Source: Verrucomicrobiaceae bacterium UBA1938 (lineage in GTDB: Bacteria > Verrucomicrobiota > Verrucomicrobiia > Verrucomicrobiales > Verrucomicrobiaceae). From it: DNA of 64,000 nucleotides. Positions 1 through 10,319 of the stretch are shown here, one piece after another. Both the position numbers and the translations under genes were made by a program. Where the stretch lies: the NCBI GenBank assembly GCA_002336895.1, contig DDFC01000025.1, forward strand, positions 238,189 through 302,188, in the 5' to 3' direction. Each line of letters starts with the position of its first letter. Positions within the stretch are counted from its first letter, which is position 1. The notes beneath the pieces were generated by a model. It saw only the letters and a program-made list of their open reading frames with translations. It had not been told where the DNA came from and searched no databases.

Positions 1-3000
1 TTGCGCTACACGGGAGCAGGAGCGACGACCGACCGTCTTTTTTCAGTTCCAACCGGGACGCCAAATCCAGTAGGAACCATTGAAGCCTCTGGCTCTGGAG
101 CGCTGGTTTTTACGAATGCTGGGGCCGTGGGGTTTGGCGGTTCGACCGGGGCGAGAACACTGGTTTTGAGCGGGACCAATACGCAGGACAACACGATGAC
201 GCCGGTGATCGGAGACAACTCGGGGGCGACAGCGCTGACCAAGTCCGGAACGGGAACATGGGTGGTGGCCGGAGCCAACAGCTACACGGGAGTGACGACT
301 GTGTCCGGCGGAGTGATGAGCGTCTCCAGCCTGGCCAATGGAGGGAGCAACAGCAACATCGGCGCATCGACCAACGCCGCGACCAACGTGGTGCTGAATG
401 GCGGCACCCTGCAATATAGAGGGGCTGCGGTGAGCACGGACCGCTTGTTCAGCGTGGGGACGAGCGGCGGCACGCTGGATGCCTCTGGCACAGGGGCGGT
501 GAATTTTACCAATACGGGAAGCATGGGATTTAACAGCCAGACCGGGACGCGCACGCTGACGCTGACAGGGACGAACACGGGGGCCAACACAATGGCAGCG
601 GTGATCGGTGATAACAGTGGAGCCACCGCGCTGACGAAGTCTGGTGCCGGCACGTGGGTGCTGACGGGGGCCAATACCTACAGCGGTGTGACGACGGTGA
701 GCGGTGGTGTCTTGCAGATCGGGAACGGTGGAACCAGTGGTGCGCTGGGCGGCGGGAGCGTGACGGACAATGCCAGCCTGGCTTTCAACCGCTCTGATGC
801 AGTGACGGTGTCCAATGTCATCAGCGGCACGGGCTCTGTGGTGCAGGCCGGCGCGGGTACGACAACGCTGAGCGGTGCCAATTCCTATTCGGGAGCGACG
901 GTCATCAATGCGGGGGTATTGAATGTCACATCCCTTGCCAATGGCGGGAGCAGCAGCAACATCGGGGCGTCATCAAGCGCGGCGAGCAATCTGGTGCTGA
1001 ATGGAGGGACGCTGAAATACTCGCCGGGTGCGGGATCGGCGGTGAGCACGGACCGGCTATTCAGTGTGGGAACGAGCGGAGGCACCATTGATGCATCGGG
1101 CGGCTTCAACATCAACTTCACCAACACGGGAGCGATGGGGTTTAACGACCAGAGCGGCACACGAACGCTGACGCTAACTGGCAACAATGCGAACAACAAC
1201 ACGCTGGCGGTGGTGATTGGTGACAACGGTGGCGCGACTTCAGTGACGAAGGCAGGAGGTGGCATCTGGGTATTAAGCGGGGCGAACACCTACACCGGCG
1301 CGACCACGATGACCGGCACGGGGGTGCTGAAGGCCAGCACTCTGGCGAACGGGGGAGTGGCCAGCAGCATCGGCGCCTCGAGCAATGACGCGAGCAACCT
1401 GGTGCTCAACGGCGGCACATTCATGTACACAGGCGGGACGGTGAGTACGGACCGGCTTTTCAGCGTGGGGACTTCCGGAGCGACATTGAATGTGTTTGGC
1501 AGCGGTGCGATCACTTTCACCAACACGGGAAGCATGGGGTTCAACGGGCAGAGCGGCGCTCGTACCCTCACGCTGGCCAATGCCAGCGGCGGCACGAGCA
1601 CGATTGCGGCAGTGATCGGGGACAATGGCGGGCCGACATCGGTCACGAAGATCAATGCGGGCATCTGGGCTCTGACAGGGGCGAACACTTACACCGGGGT
1701 GACCACTATTGGAGGGCCTGCCGGGGTCACCTTCCTGGCTGTGACTAATCTGGCTGATGGCGGGGTGGCCAGCAACATCGGTGCTTCGAGCAATGCCGCG
1801 ACGAATCTTGTCCTCAACGGGGGCACGCTGCAATACACGGGGGCGGGCTCAACTACAGACCGGTTGTTCAGCCTGGGGACCAATGGCATTTCGCTGGACG
1901 CCTCCGGGACGGGGGATCTGAATTTCACCAATACGGGCGCGATGGGATTCAATGGCCAGAGCGGTACGCGCACACTGTCGCTCATAGGAAATTGGACGGG
2001 TTCCAACACGATTGCGGCAGTCATCGGCGACAATGGCGGAGCCACTTCGGTTTCGAAGCTTGGAGTCGGCAAATGGGTGCTGTCTGGCAACAATACTTAT
2101 TCGGGTGTCACTACGATCAGCGGAGGCGTGCTGCAGGTGGGCAATGGCGGTACTGCGGGCTCACTGGGCAGCGGTACGGTGACCAACAACGCCAGCCTTG
2201 TGGTGAACCGTTCTGATGCGTTCACGCTGGCCAACACCATTTCAGGCACCGGTTCACTCACGCAATCCGGAACAGGCACCACGACTCTCACGGGCACGAA
2301 CAGCTACGGCAACACGACGATCAGTGCAGGCACGCTCCAGGTCGGCAATGGCGGCACGTCAGGAACTCTCGGCAGCGGGACGATCACCAACAACGGTACG
2401 CTTATCGTCGATCGGTCCAATGCGGTCACCATCTCCGGAGTCATCAGCGGAACGGGTGCTTTCATTCAAAACGGAGCGGGAACCACGACGCTCAGCGGCA
2501 ATGGCAATGCATGGGGCAGTGCGACGGTGAATGGGGGGATTCTGGCGGCGGGATCCGCCAGCGGGCTGGGAAGCCTGTCTCCGATGACGGTCAACAGCGG
2601 CGGGACACTGGCCACCAATGGATTTGTACTGGGTGCCACCGTAGGCTCGCTCTCCGGCTCGGGGACCGTCCAAAACGGCGGCGCCACCAATTCGGGGCTG
2701 TTCGTCAACGGAATCGCCAGCAGCACCTTCAGCGGTGTGATTCAGAATGGCGGCACGGGCACGCTGTTTCTGACCAAGATGGGAGTATTGACCACGCTGA
2801 CATTGTCCGGCAGCAGCAGCACCTACACTGGTGTGACCACGATCTCGGGGGGGACGCTGAGCCTTTCCACGCTGGCCAATGGCGGCAGCGCCAGCAGCAT
2901 GGGGGCTTCCTCAAGCGCCGCCGCCAACCTCATCATCAACAACTCACTGGCCGTCTTGCAATATACTGGTGCCGAAGTGAGCACGGACCGCCTCTTCAGC

Positions 3001-6000
3001 ATCGGCAGCAGCAGCGGGACAGTGGATGCCTCCGGAACTGGAGCGGTCAATTTTACCAACACCGGCAGCATGGGGTTCAACGGCCAGACGGGTGCGCGCA
3101 TGCTGACGCTGACGGGTACGAACACAGGGAACAACACGCTGGCAGCAGTGATCGGAGACAACGGAGGAGCCACGGCACTGACGAAGTCTGGCGCGGGCAC
3201 CTGGGTGATCGCAGGTAACAACAGCTACAGCGGCACGACGAGCATCACTGCGGGGACTCTGCAGGTGGGGAATGGCGGAACCACGGGCAAGCTGGGGAGC
3301 GGGACGGTGAACAACGCCGCCGCGCTCGTCATCAACCGCTCGGATGCGGTGACGATTGCCAACGCCATCAGCGGCACTGGAACGTTTACGCAGGCAGGAA
3401 CTGGAGCAACCACATTCAGCAGCGGGACCAAGAGCTATACGGGGGCCACTTTTGTGAACGGGGGCAAACTGCAGGCGGGTGGGACGAATGCATTTAGCAC
3501 CGGTTCTGCGATCACCATTGCGAGCGGAGCGATTCTGGAAATCAACGGCTTCAATGTCGTCATCGGCGGACTGTCTGGATCAGGGACAATCCAAAATGGC
3601 ACGGCCACAGGTGCGACCCTGAACATCGGCGGTTCTGCAAGCACGTCTTTTGACGGATTGATCCAAAACGGTGGCAGTGGATTTATTGCCATTAACAAAG
3701 GCGGAAGCGGGGGAACGCTGACCCTGACTGGCAGCAACACCTACACGGGGGGGACGGTGGTCAGCGCCGGAACTCTGAGTGTTTCCGCTCTGGCGAACGG
3801 CGGTGTGGCGAGCAACATCGGAGCGTCCAGCAATGCAGCATCCAGCCTCATTCTTACGGGTGGGACGCTCAGGTACACGGGAGCTGCGGTGTCGACGGAC
3901 CGGCTGTTTTCTGTGACTACAAGCGGTGGCACGCTGGATGCCTCCGGGACGGGGGCGGTGAATTTCACCAACACCGGCAGCATGGGCTTCAACTTCCAGA
4001 GCGGCGCGCGAACACTCACGCTTTCGGGCACAAACACCGGAGCCAACACGATTGCCGCCGTGATCGGTGACAACGGGGGAGCTACTACGCTGGTGAAATC
4101 TGGTGCGGGCACGTGGGTGCTGACGGGAGCGAACACTTATACCGGGACCACGACAATCAACGCTGGTGTGCTGCAGGTGGGCAATGGCAACACCAGCGGC
4201 TCTCTGGGCAGCGGTGCGGTGATCAACAATGCACAACTCACGGTCAATCGGTCGGACGCCGTGACCATCGGCAATGCCATCAGCGGCAACGGGGCCTTTA
4301 CCCAGGCGGGGACAGGGACCACGACGCTGACCGGCAGCAACTCCTACACCGGGGTGACAAAGATCACCTCGGGTGTGCTGAATGTGACAAGCCTGGCCAA
4401 CGGCGGGAGCAGCAGCGGCATCGGAGCATCGAGCAATGCGGCCAGCAATCTGGTGATCAATGGCGGCACGCTGCAATACACGGGAAGCAGCAATGTGAGC
4501 ACGGACCGGCTGTTCAGCGTGGGGATCGGCAGTGCGGTGATCGATGTGTCCGGCAGCGGCACGGTGAACTTTACCAACACGGGCAGCATGGGCTTTAACG
4601 GGGAGAGCGGCGCACGCACGCTGACTCTCACAGGGACGAACACGTCCGGGCCGAACATCATCGCGGCAGCCATTGGTGACTTTGGCGGAGCGACCTCAGT
4701 GGTGATCGATGGTGCGGCCACGTGGGTGCTCACGGGAGCCAACACCTACACGGGGGCCACGACTCTGAGCGCGGGGGTGCTGCAAATCGGCGGCAGCAGC
4801 CTGGCGTCTGCGATCATCGTGGGGGCAAACGCCATTCTGGAGATCGACGGCTTGAACACGAGCATCGGGTCGCTGGCGGGATCGGGGACTGTGCGGAACA
4901 ATGCGGTGACTGCGGCGACACTGACCGTGGGAGGAAACGACCTGAGCACGACTTTCAGCGGTGTGATCAAAGATGGCGGAGCAGGAGCGCTGTCCCTGGT
5001 AAAAACGGGCACGGGGACGTTTACGCTCACAGGAGCCAACACCTACGGAGGAACGACGACGATCAGCAGCGGTGAGCTGCAGGTGGGATCGGGCGGAACG
5101 ACGGGCACGCTGGGCAGCGGTGCGGTGACGAACAATGCGCAGCTGACGATCAACCGTTCGAACGCCATCACGCTGGCCAATGTGATTGGTGGAAGCGGGT
5201 CGCTCACGCAGGCGGGTGCCGGCACCACGACGCTGACGGGAAGCAACAGCTACAGCGGCAGCACGACGATCAGCGGTGGAGTGCTGAGTGTGGCCGTCCT
5301 GGCGAACGGGGGGGCAAGCAGCAACATTGGAGCCTCTAGCAATGCGGCGAGCAATCTGCTGCTCAATGGCGGCACGCTGCAATACACGGGTGAGGATGTG
5401 AGCACGGACCGCTTGTTCAGCATGGGAACGAACGGAGGCACGCTGGATGCTTCAGGCACTGGGACGGTGAACTTTGCCAACACAGGCAGCATGGGATTCA
5501 ATGGCCAGAGCGGCATCCGCACGCTGACGCTCACCGGGGCCAACGGCGGCGGCAACACGCTTGCCGCAGTGATCGGTGACAATGGCGGGGCGACGTCGCT
5601 GACAAAAGCAGGCACGGGAACATGGGTGCTGACGGGAGCGAATACATATACGGGAAACACCACGGTGAATGCGGGCACATTGCAGATCGGGGATGGCGGC
5701 ACGACGGGGTCCCTGTCCACCAGCAGCTCGCTGGACATCGGCGGGACGCTGGCTTTCAACCGCTCTGACACGGTGACGCAGGGGACAGATTTTGCCAATG
5801 TGATCAGCGGCAGCGGCGGGGTGACGCAGGCCGGCAGCGGAACGCTGAGCCTCACTGGCATCAACACCTATGGAGGGGCAACGAATGTCAGCTCAGGCAT
5901 ACTGGAGGTGACCAGCGACAATGCGCTGGGAACGAACGCCGCCGGCACCCAAGTGAGCAGTGGCGGCACGCTACTGCTGAACAATGTCAACTACAGCACC

Positions 6001-7911
6001 GCTGAAGATCTGACGCTCAACGGCAGCGGAGCCGGCAATGGCGGGGCGCTGCGCAACAGTGGAACGAGCACGTACACCGGGCAGATCACTGCGGCGACGG
6101 ATGCGAGCATCAATGCCGGGGGAGGGATCCTGAACCTCACTGGCGGGCTGGTGAAGGATGGGACGGTCCTGACGATCACGGGCGGCGGCACGGTGTATGT
6201 GAGCGGGACGGGCATCAGCGGTGGGAGCGCGAACTCTGATCTTGTGGTGGATGGGACCAACCTGGTGGTGAGCGCGGACAGCGACTACAACGGCCCTACC
6301 ACGGTGAAGAACGGGGCCGTGCTGGTGGCCAATGCGGCGGTGGCGACGACGCAATTTGACCTCAGCAGCGACAGCACCCTGGCGGGCACAGGGGGCATCA
6401 CCACGGCAATGAACCAGTCCATTTTCATCAATGGTGCGATGAGCGTGGGAGACCCTGCCATCATTCCCACGGCGACGAGCTTTGCGCTCACCACGTCTGG
6501 TACGGGAGCGGTGGTGCTGGGTGCCAGCAGCCTGATCCATCTGGATTTGTTCACCGGAGCTGGTGCTGGCAACAACCTTGCAAACGCTTCGGCTGCGGAT
6601 TCCATCAATCTGCATGGCAAGATCGACGCGACTGCGGGAGGAACGCTGGTCATTGGCAATCCGAATGGAATGACGGGCTTCCGAGGCGGTGACCAGTGGC
6701 AGTTGTTTAATCTCAACAGCGGCAGCGCGAATGCGGGCAGCTTTATCTCGAATCTGGCGCTGAATGACAGCAGTCTGAGTCTGGCGAGCGGGGTGACGAG
6801 CTATCTGGACCAGAGCACGGGGGTCTTTTCCATCATCGACACGAATGGAGGTCTGGCGACAGCGGCCGCCGAAGGGCAGGCGCTGATAGGAGCTGGGAAC
6901 ACTGTGACAGCGGATCTCAACGGCCATCTCTTCAATCTCCGTGCCGGTGGTGGTGAAGAGGAGGACGCAGGCTCTGGCTCCATAGCCGCCGCGCTCTATG
7001 AAGAGGTGATCGTGGGCGAGGGCGATGGAGATTCAGAGAAAAAGGAGTCGCCCATCGTCAAGAGTGTGCCGCGCTCACGCCAATGGGAGGTCTTTGCGAC
7101 GGTGAACTATGGCAATGTGAAACTCAGCCCCATTCGGACGCAGTCCGGGGTGCAGGTGGACTCATGGGCTTCCGGGGCGGGCATTGAGCGCCACTTTACA
7201 CGAGGGCTGAGGCTGGGGTTTGCCGTGTCTTTTCTGCAGAGCACGCAGGGCTTTTCGGGCAATTTGGGAAGCCTGTACATGGAAGGTCCGGCGCTTTCCA
7301 GCTATGTGTCCTATGTGCGCGGGGCTTTCTGGAACAGCCTGCTGTACAGTTTTGGCACCTATCAGATGGATACTGTGCGAAATCCCGGGGCCCCCTTTCC
7401 CACGGCGAACGGCTCAACGCGTGCCTACACACATTCTGTGCAGTATAACACGGGCTGGAACTTCCGATTCCAGAACAAGACGCTGGTCACCGGGCCCTTT
7501 GCCGGGGTGGACTACCTGCATGGAACGGTGGATGCGTACAGCGAAACCGGCGGAGGGCTGGCGGCACTGCATTACGGCGCGCAGAGTTTTCAATCTCTCG
7601 TAAGCCGAGTCGGCTGGTCGGCCTCGAAGAAGTTTGAGACCCGTTATGGCATGATCACCCCGCAGGTGCGACTGAGCTATGAGCGGCAGAACATCAAAAA
7701 CAACAACGGCACCAATGTGTCTTTGATCAACGTGCCGTTCTCATCGTTTGCGGGCAACCAGAACCCTGGTCAGGACTACCTGGTGGCGGGCATGGGAGTG
7801 AGCATTGCATTCAGCGAGAGGTTCAGCCTGATGCTTTCCTACCAGGGGCAGTTTTTCAGGCATGATCTGCAGGCCCACTTTGGCAGCGTCAGGTTCAGCT
7901 ACCAGTTCTAG
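1..7911 (+). CDS. Giant autotransporter with PATR beta-strand repeats (5' partial)
   Basis: At least 2,636 residues are read, and the open frame reaches base 1. The first residues match the middle of a repeat (compare RLFSV in later copies), so the true start lies outside the window. Residues 1 to about 2,000 are repeats of the autotransporter-associated beta-strand type: GTWVLTGANTYTG blocks, LANGG..SNIGASSNAASNLVLNGGTL blocks and NTGSMGF blocks. Nine NTGSMGF-like blocks start at bases 112, 508, 1120, 1519, 1927, 3055, 3967, 4573 and 5476. An acidic linker lies near residues 2,315-2,350. The last 275 or so residues look like an autotransporter outer-membrane barrel ending in SYQF, an aromatic C-terminus typical of such barrels. 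Family knowledge implies a beta-helical passenger carried to the surface by type V secretion. The ligand is unknown. The gene converges on corA with a 14-bp gap. Confidence 0.9.
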   Translation: MRYTGAGATTDRLFSVPTGTPNPVGTIEASGSGALVFTNAGAVGFGGSTGARTLVLSGTNTQDNTMTPVIGDNSGATALTKSGTGTWVVAGANSYTGVTTVSGGVMSVSSLANGGSNSNIGASTNAATNVVLNGGTLQYRGAAVSTDRLFSVGTSGGTLDASGTGAVNFTNTGSMGFNSQTGTRTLTLTGTNTGANTMAAVIGDNSGATALTKSGAGTWVLTGANTYSGVTTVSGGVLQIGNGGTSGALGGGSVTDNASLAFNRSDAVTVSNVISGTGSVVQAGAGTTTLSGANSYSGATVINAGVLNVTSLANGGSSSNIGASSSAASNLVLNGGTLKYSPGAGSAVSTDRLFSVGTSGGTIDASGGFNINFTNTGAMGFNDQSGTRTLTLTGNNANNNTLAVVIGDNGGATSVTKAGGGIWVLSGANTYTGATTMTGTGVLKASTLANGGVASSIGASSNDASNLVLNGGTFMYTGGTVSTDRLFSVGTSGATLNVFGSGAITFTNTGSMGFNGQSGARTLTLANASGGTSTIAAVIGDNGGPTSVTKINAGIWALTGANTYTGVTTIGGPAGVTFLAVTNLADGGVASNIGASSNAATNLVLNGGTLQYTGAGSTTDRLFSLGTNGISLDASGTGDLNFTNTGAMGFNGQSGTRTLSLIGNWTGSNTIAAVIGDNGGATSVSKLGVGKWVLSGNNTYSGVTTISGGVLQVGNGGTAGSLGSGTVTNNASLVVNRSDAFTLANTISGTGSLTQSGTGTTTLTGTNSYGNTTISAGTLQVGNGGTSGTLGSGTITNNGTLIVDRSNAVTISGVISGTGAFIQNGAGTTTLSGNGNAWGSATVNGGILAAGSASGLGSLSPMTVNSGGTLATNGFVLGATVGSLSGSGTVQNGGATNSGLFVNGIASSTFSGVIQNGGTGTLFLTKMGVLTTLTLSGSSSTYTGVTTISGGTLSLSTLANGGSASSMGASSSAAANLIINNSLAVLQYTGAEVSTDRLFSIGSSSGTVDASGTGAVNFTNTGSMGFNGQTGARMLTLTGTNTGNNTLAAVIGDNGGATALTKSGAGTWVIAGNNSYSGTTSITAGTLQVGNGGTTGKLGSGTVNNAAALVINRSDAVTIANAISGTGTFTQAGTGATTFSSGTKSYTGATFVNGGKLQAGGTNAFSTGSAITIASGAILEINGFNVVIGGLSGSGTIQNGTATGATLNIGGSASTSFDGLIQNGGSGFIAINKGGSGGTLTLTGSNTYTGGTVVSAGTLSVSALANGGVASNIGASSNAASSLILTGGTLRYTGAAVSTDRLFSVTTSGGTLDASGTGAVNFTNTGSMGFNFQSGARTLTLSGTNTGANTIAAVIGDNGGATTLVKSGAGTWVLTGANTYTGTTTINAGVLQVGNGNTSGSLGSGAVINNAQLTVNRSDAVTIGNAISGNGAFTQAGTGTTTLTGSNSYTGVTKITSGVLNVTSLANGGSSSGIGASSNAASNLVINGGTLQYTGSSNVSTDRLFSVGIGSAVIDVSGSGTVNFTNTGSMGFNGESGARTLTLTGTNTSGPNIIAAAIGDFGGATSVVIDGAATWVLTGANTYTGATTLSAGVLQIGGSSLASAIIVGANAILEIDGLNTSIGSLAGSGTVRNNAVTAATLTVGGNDLSTTFSGVIKDGGAGALSLVKTGTGTFTLTGANTYGGTTTISSGELQVGSGGTTGTLGSGAVTNNAQLTINRSNAITLANVIGGSGSLTQAGAGTTTLTGSNSYSGSTTISGGVLSVAVLANGGASSNIGASSNAASNLLLNGGTLQYTGEDVSTDRLFSMGTNGGTLDASGTGTVNFANTGSMGFNGQSGIRTLTLTGANGGGNTLAAVIGDNGGATSLTKAGTGTWVLTGANTYTGNTTVNAGTLQIGDGGTTGSLSTSSSLDIGGTLAFNRSDTVTQGTDFANVISGSGGVTQAGSGTLSLTGINTYGGATNVSSGILEVTSDNALGTNAAGTQVSSGGTLLLNNVNYSTAEDLTLNGSGAGNGGALRNSGTSTYTGQITAATDASINAGGGILNLTGGLVKDGTVLTITGGGTVYVSGTGISGGSANSDLVVDGTNLVVSADSDYNGPTTVKNGAVLVANAAVATTQFDLSSDSTLAGTGGITTAMNQSIFINGAMSVGDPAIIPTATSFALTTSGTGAVVLGASSLIHLDLFTGAGAGNNLANASAADSINLHGKIDATAGGTLVIGNPNGMTGFRGGDQWQLFNLNSGSANAGSFISNLALNDSSLSLASGVTSYLDQSTGVFSIIDTNGGLATAAAEGQALIGAGNTVTADLNGHLFNLRAGGGEEEDAGSGSIAAALYEEVIVGEGDGDSEKKESPIVKSVPRSRQWEVFATVNYGNVKLSPIRTQSGVQVDSWASGAGIERHFTRGLRLGFAVSFLQSTQGFSGNLGSLYMEGPALSSYVSYVRGAFWNSLLYSFGTYQMDTVRNPGAPFPTANGSTRAYTHSVQYNTGWNFRFQNKTLVTGPFAGVDYLHGTVDAYSETGGGLAALHYGAQSFQSLVSRVGWSASKKFETRYGMITPQVRLSYERQNIKNNNGTNVSLINVPFSSFAGNQNPGQDYLVAGMGVSIAFSERFSLMLSYQGQFFRHDLQAHFGSVRFSYQF

Positions 7912-7925
7912 CGAAGTGAAGAGCT

Positions 7926-8900
7926 TCAGAGCAGCCGTTTGCGCTTGAAGTAAACGATGGGCAGGATGGCTGAGAGGACGATCATGACCATGACGAGGAG
8001 GAAGGCCCAGCCGTTGCTGGCGGCGGGGAGGCCGACGTTCATGCCGTAGATGCTGGCGATGAGAGTGGGCGGCATGAAGAGCACGCTGGCGACAGTGAAG
8101 ATCTTGATGATCTGGTTCTGCTGGATGTTGATGAGGCCGAGGGTGGACTCCAGCAGGAAGGTCATCTCCTGGGTCTGCTGATTGGTGTAGTCGTCCATGC
8201 TCTTGATGTCGCGCATGACGCTGCGGAACTGGGCGGCGAGATCTGCGCGCATCCAGGTGGCGGCGTTGTTGAGGAAGTACTGCAGCATGCGGCTGATGCT
8301 GAGCAAGCTCTCACGGACATTGGCGACGAGGGCGCTGCGGCGGCCGAGGAGCTTGACGACATCGCTGAGGTCTTTTTCCACGGCGGCGTGGGCCTTGTGG
8401 GGATCGAGACGGAAGATGTCGCGGCAGATTTTTTTCATGTCGCCCTCGACCTGCTGCAGGGCGTCGGCGATGCGGGCGACGATGAGTTCGAGGAGAAGAA
8501 GAAAGACGGCGTCGCTGGTGAGAGGAGCGGTGCACTGGCGCTTGGCCTGATCCGCGAGGATGCGGAAGGACAGGGGGTCGGCATAGCGGACTGTAGTGAG
8601 GCAGTCGGGCGCGATGACGAAGGAGATGGAGGTGTTGTCCGGGTCGGGGGTGTCCAGGCCGACGGGCAGCCAGGCGGTCATGTAGAGGGTGCCCTTTTCG
8701 GTGTAGAGTCGGCTGGATTCCTCGATCTCCTGCATTTCTTCACGCGTGGGGAGCTGGTATTCGAGCCATTTTTCCGCCTCAAGCTCCTCGGCACGGCCGG
8801 GGTTCAGCAAATCGAGGAAGACAAGATTGTCCGGAAACGGATGTGTCTTTTCGTCATTCCAGTCGATGAGCTGTCCTTGCTGTGTGAGGAGTCGAACCAT
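7926..8900 (-). CDS. corA: CorA family divalent-cation (Mg2+/Co2+) transporter
   Basis: This 324-residue protein has the CorA layout: a long cytoplasmic N-terminal alpha/beta and coiled-coil part, then two C-terminal membrane segments (about residues 266-284 and 297-317). The signature GMN tripeptide is at residues 286-288, directly after the first membrane segment, followed by a short periplasmic loop (VGLPAASNG) and a basic tail, KRKRLL. Family members form homopentameric inner-membrane Mg2+ channels. Length matches bacterial CorA (about 315-350). The gene lies 83 bp downstream of the rhodanese gene on the same strand, so it may be last in a minus-strand group. The substrate (Mg2+ versus Co2+/Ni2+/Zn2+) cannot be told from sequence alone. 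Confidence 0.95.
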   Translation of the reverse strand: MVRLLTQQGQLIDWNDEKTHPFPDNLVFLDLLNPGRAEELEAEKWLEYQLPTREEMQEIEESSRLYTEKGTLYMTAWLPVGLDTPDPDNTSISFVIAPDCLTTVRYADPLSFRILADQAKRQCTAPLTSDAVFLLLLELIVARIADALQQVEGDMKKICRDIFRLDPHKAHAAVEKDLSDVVKLLGRRSALVANVRESLLSISRMLQYFLNNAATWMRADLAAQFRSVMRDIKSMDDYTNQQTQEMTFLLESTLGLINIQQNQIIKIFTVASVLFMPPTLIASIYGMNVGLPAASNGWAFLLVMVMIVLSAILPIVYFKRKRLL

Positions 8901-8983
8901 GCGTGAGTGCTAGCGGAGGGGTGGGGTGCGCAGGGTAGCCGCATGGGATGCATGCGCCAGAGCAAAGTCTTCTGGAAAATGTG

Positions 8984-9337
8984 TCAGTACCGTGGCGTGG
9001 CCGGGTCCACCAAGTCAGCCCAGGCATCGATGCCGCCGTGCATGCTCTGTGCATTCACAAAGCCGTGGTGCCGCAGGAACTCCGTGGCGCGCAGGCTGCG
9101 CATGCCGTGATGGCAGTAGATGATGATGTGCTCGTGGGGTTCGGAGAATACCTGGGATGCCAGCTCGCCAAAGCGGGAGAGCGGGACGAGCTGCGCCTCC
9201 GGCAGGCGGCAGATCTGCCACTCGCTCTCTTCACGGCAGTCGATGATGCGGCAGGTTCGCGGGCCTGTCCGGGCCAGCAGAGAGCTGACATCCGTGGGGC
9301 TGATCTCGAGAGGTGTCTCCTGAGTCATGACGTGCAT
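8984..9337 (-). CDS. Single-domain rhodanese-like protein
   Basis: The 117-residue product is one rhodanese domain. The active-site loop is YCHHGMRS with the sulfur-accepting cysteine at residue 75, preceded by the CH2A-like strand IIDCREESEW (residues 31-40). Stand-alone rhodaneses of this size (GlpE-like) carry persulfide sulfur, often for thiosulfate or cyanide chemistry or sulfur relay. The start codon overlaps the stop of the L,D-transpeptidase gene by one base (TGATG), which suggests translational coupling. A second in-frame ATG three codons later is an alternative start. No signal peptide is visible, so it is probably cytoplasmic. The physiological partner is unknown. Confidence 0.88.
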   Translation of the reverse strand: MHVMTQETPLEISPTDVSSLLARTGPRTCRIIDCREESEWQICRLPEAQLVPLSRFGELASQVFSEPHEHIIIYCHHGMRSLRATEFLRHHGFVNAQSMHGGIDAWADLVDPATPRY

Positions 9338-9951
9338 CAGGGGCGCACCGTGACGGGTGTGCCGATGGAGACATGGTTGTAAAAGGTAGCGGCCATGTGC
9401 GGCGGCATGCGCACGCAGCCATGAGAGGCGGGATAGCCGGGCAGGAAGCCCTCATGCATGCCGATGCCGCCGGTAAAGCGCATGAAGTGGTGCATTTTGG
9501 AGCCCTCAAAGCGGGTGCCGGGCGGGGGCTTGTCCTTGGTCACGTCAATGTTGGCCACGACGACATTGCCCGATCCGTCCACGAAGTCGCCGTAGAGGTT
9601 GGATTTGTGCCACTGGTCTTTTTCGAAGATCTTGAACTTGCCGGTCTTGGTGGCGTGGCGCTCGTCGCCTGTGGAGAGGGCGGAGACACCGGCCAGGGTG
9701 CCGCCTTTGTAGAAGTAGGCTTTCTGGTCGCTGAGGTCGATGATGATATTGGGGGCACCGCCCACACCGTCGCCATCCCAGTAGGAGTCCTGGTCGGCAT
9801 TGTACATGGCGGAGTGGGGCACACTCTGGGACGGGAAGGCTTCGAGGTATTGGGTCTGTCCGCGTGTGCCGCTGGTCTGGCAGGATGCCAGCAGAGCGAG
9901 GGCGGGGAGCAGGGCTAAGCGTACGACCTTGGGGATCACCAGTTGACTCAT
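9337..9951 (-). CDS. L,D-transpeptidase (YkuD domain) lipoprotein
   Basis: The 204-residue protein starts with a lipoprotein signal peptide ending in the lipobox LLASC. It carries a C-terminal YkuD domain with the catalytic SHGCVRM motif, cysteine at residue 179 and histidine at 177, followed by the conserved arginine. Family members make 3-3 peptidoglycan cross-links or attach proteins to peptidoglycan in the periplasm, and use the cysteine as acyl acceptor. The N-terminal part around residues 60-90 (IIIDLSDQKAYFYKGG) matches the usual first strand of YkuD, where a substrate-mimicking bridge begins. The gene is coupled to the downstream rhodanese gene by a one-base overlap. Whether it cross-links glycan or anchors a protein cannot be decided here. 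Confidence 0.92.
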   Translation of the reverse strand: MSQLVIPKVVRLALLPALALLASCQTSGTRGQTQYLEAFPSQSVPHSAMYNADQDSYWDGDGVGGAPNIIIDLSDQKAYFYKGGTLAGVSALSTGDERHATKTGKFKIFEKDQWHKSNLYGDFVDGSGNVVVANIDVTKDKPPPGTRFEGSKMHHFMRFTGGIGMHEGFLPGYPASHGCVRMPPHMAATFYNHVSIGTPVTVRP

Positions 9952-10319
9952 GCGTAGGGGGTTACGTGTACAGGGCGGAAAAAGCCGCTACCATATGCCG
10001 TGCCGGGGCGGTTCTGTCCAGCTTCAATGCAGGGGGGAAGGTGGCTGAATCACTGCTGGCGAGCCGGGATGTGGGTGAGACCAGTGGGAAGGCGGAAAAG
10101 ACTGGTTTGCCGCTTTTCACTCTGATGCGCCGTTTTTCACTGCCGCTTCCCGAGCTGAGTCCTGCGGACCTTAGGCCCGCGGCGCAGAGACTAGGCGAGG
10201 CATGAATGCCAAGAGGCCCACACATGCCGCACTGAGCGGTGTTCGTGTGACGTGAGGTGTGCCGCGCGCTGATGGACGGACGGGCTTGCGCCACATCCGT
10301 CCTACGGCGGGGGGGCAGA
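9952..10319. other. Non-coding gap between trxB and the L,D-transpeptidase gene
   Basis: I see no convincing gene in these 368 bases. Open frames crossing it are extensions of shadow frames from the neighbours. The part near trxB holds the first copy of a hairpin repeat (10268-10305), described separately. Promoter sequences for the minus-strand L,D-transpeptidase gene should lie at the left end, but no clear -35/-10 pair stands out. Confidence 0.6.
10268..10305. repeat. REP-like 38-nt hairpin repeat, copy 1
   Basis: A 38-base element begins GCTGATGGACGGACGGGC and ends ACATCCGTCCTAC. GGACGGA can pair with TCCGTCC around a 15-base loop. A second copy lies at 12667-12704 with 32 of 38 identical positions. 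It sits in an intergenic gap 15 bp beyond the trxB stop codon, a location typical of REP-like palindromes. The function is unknown. It could act in transcript stability or be a relic of a mobile palindromic element. Confidence 0.55.

Noticed and set aside
885..4476. Long antisense open frames under the autotransporter (for example 3580-4476 on the minus strand)
   Set aside because: Repeat-driven codon bias in a GC-rich gene leaves the opposite strand open. They have no signals, domains or own start context.
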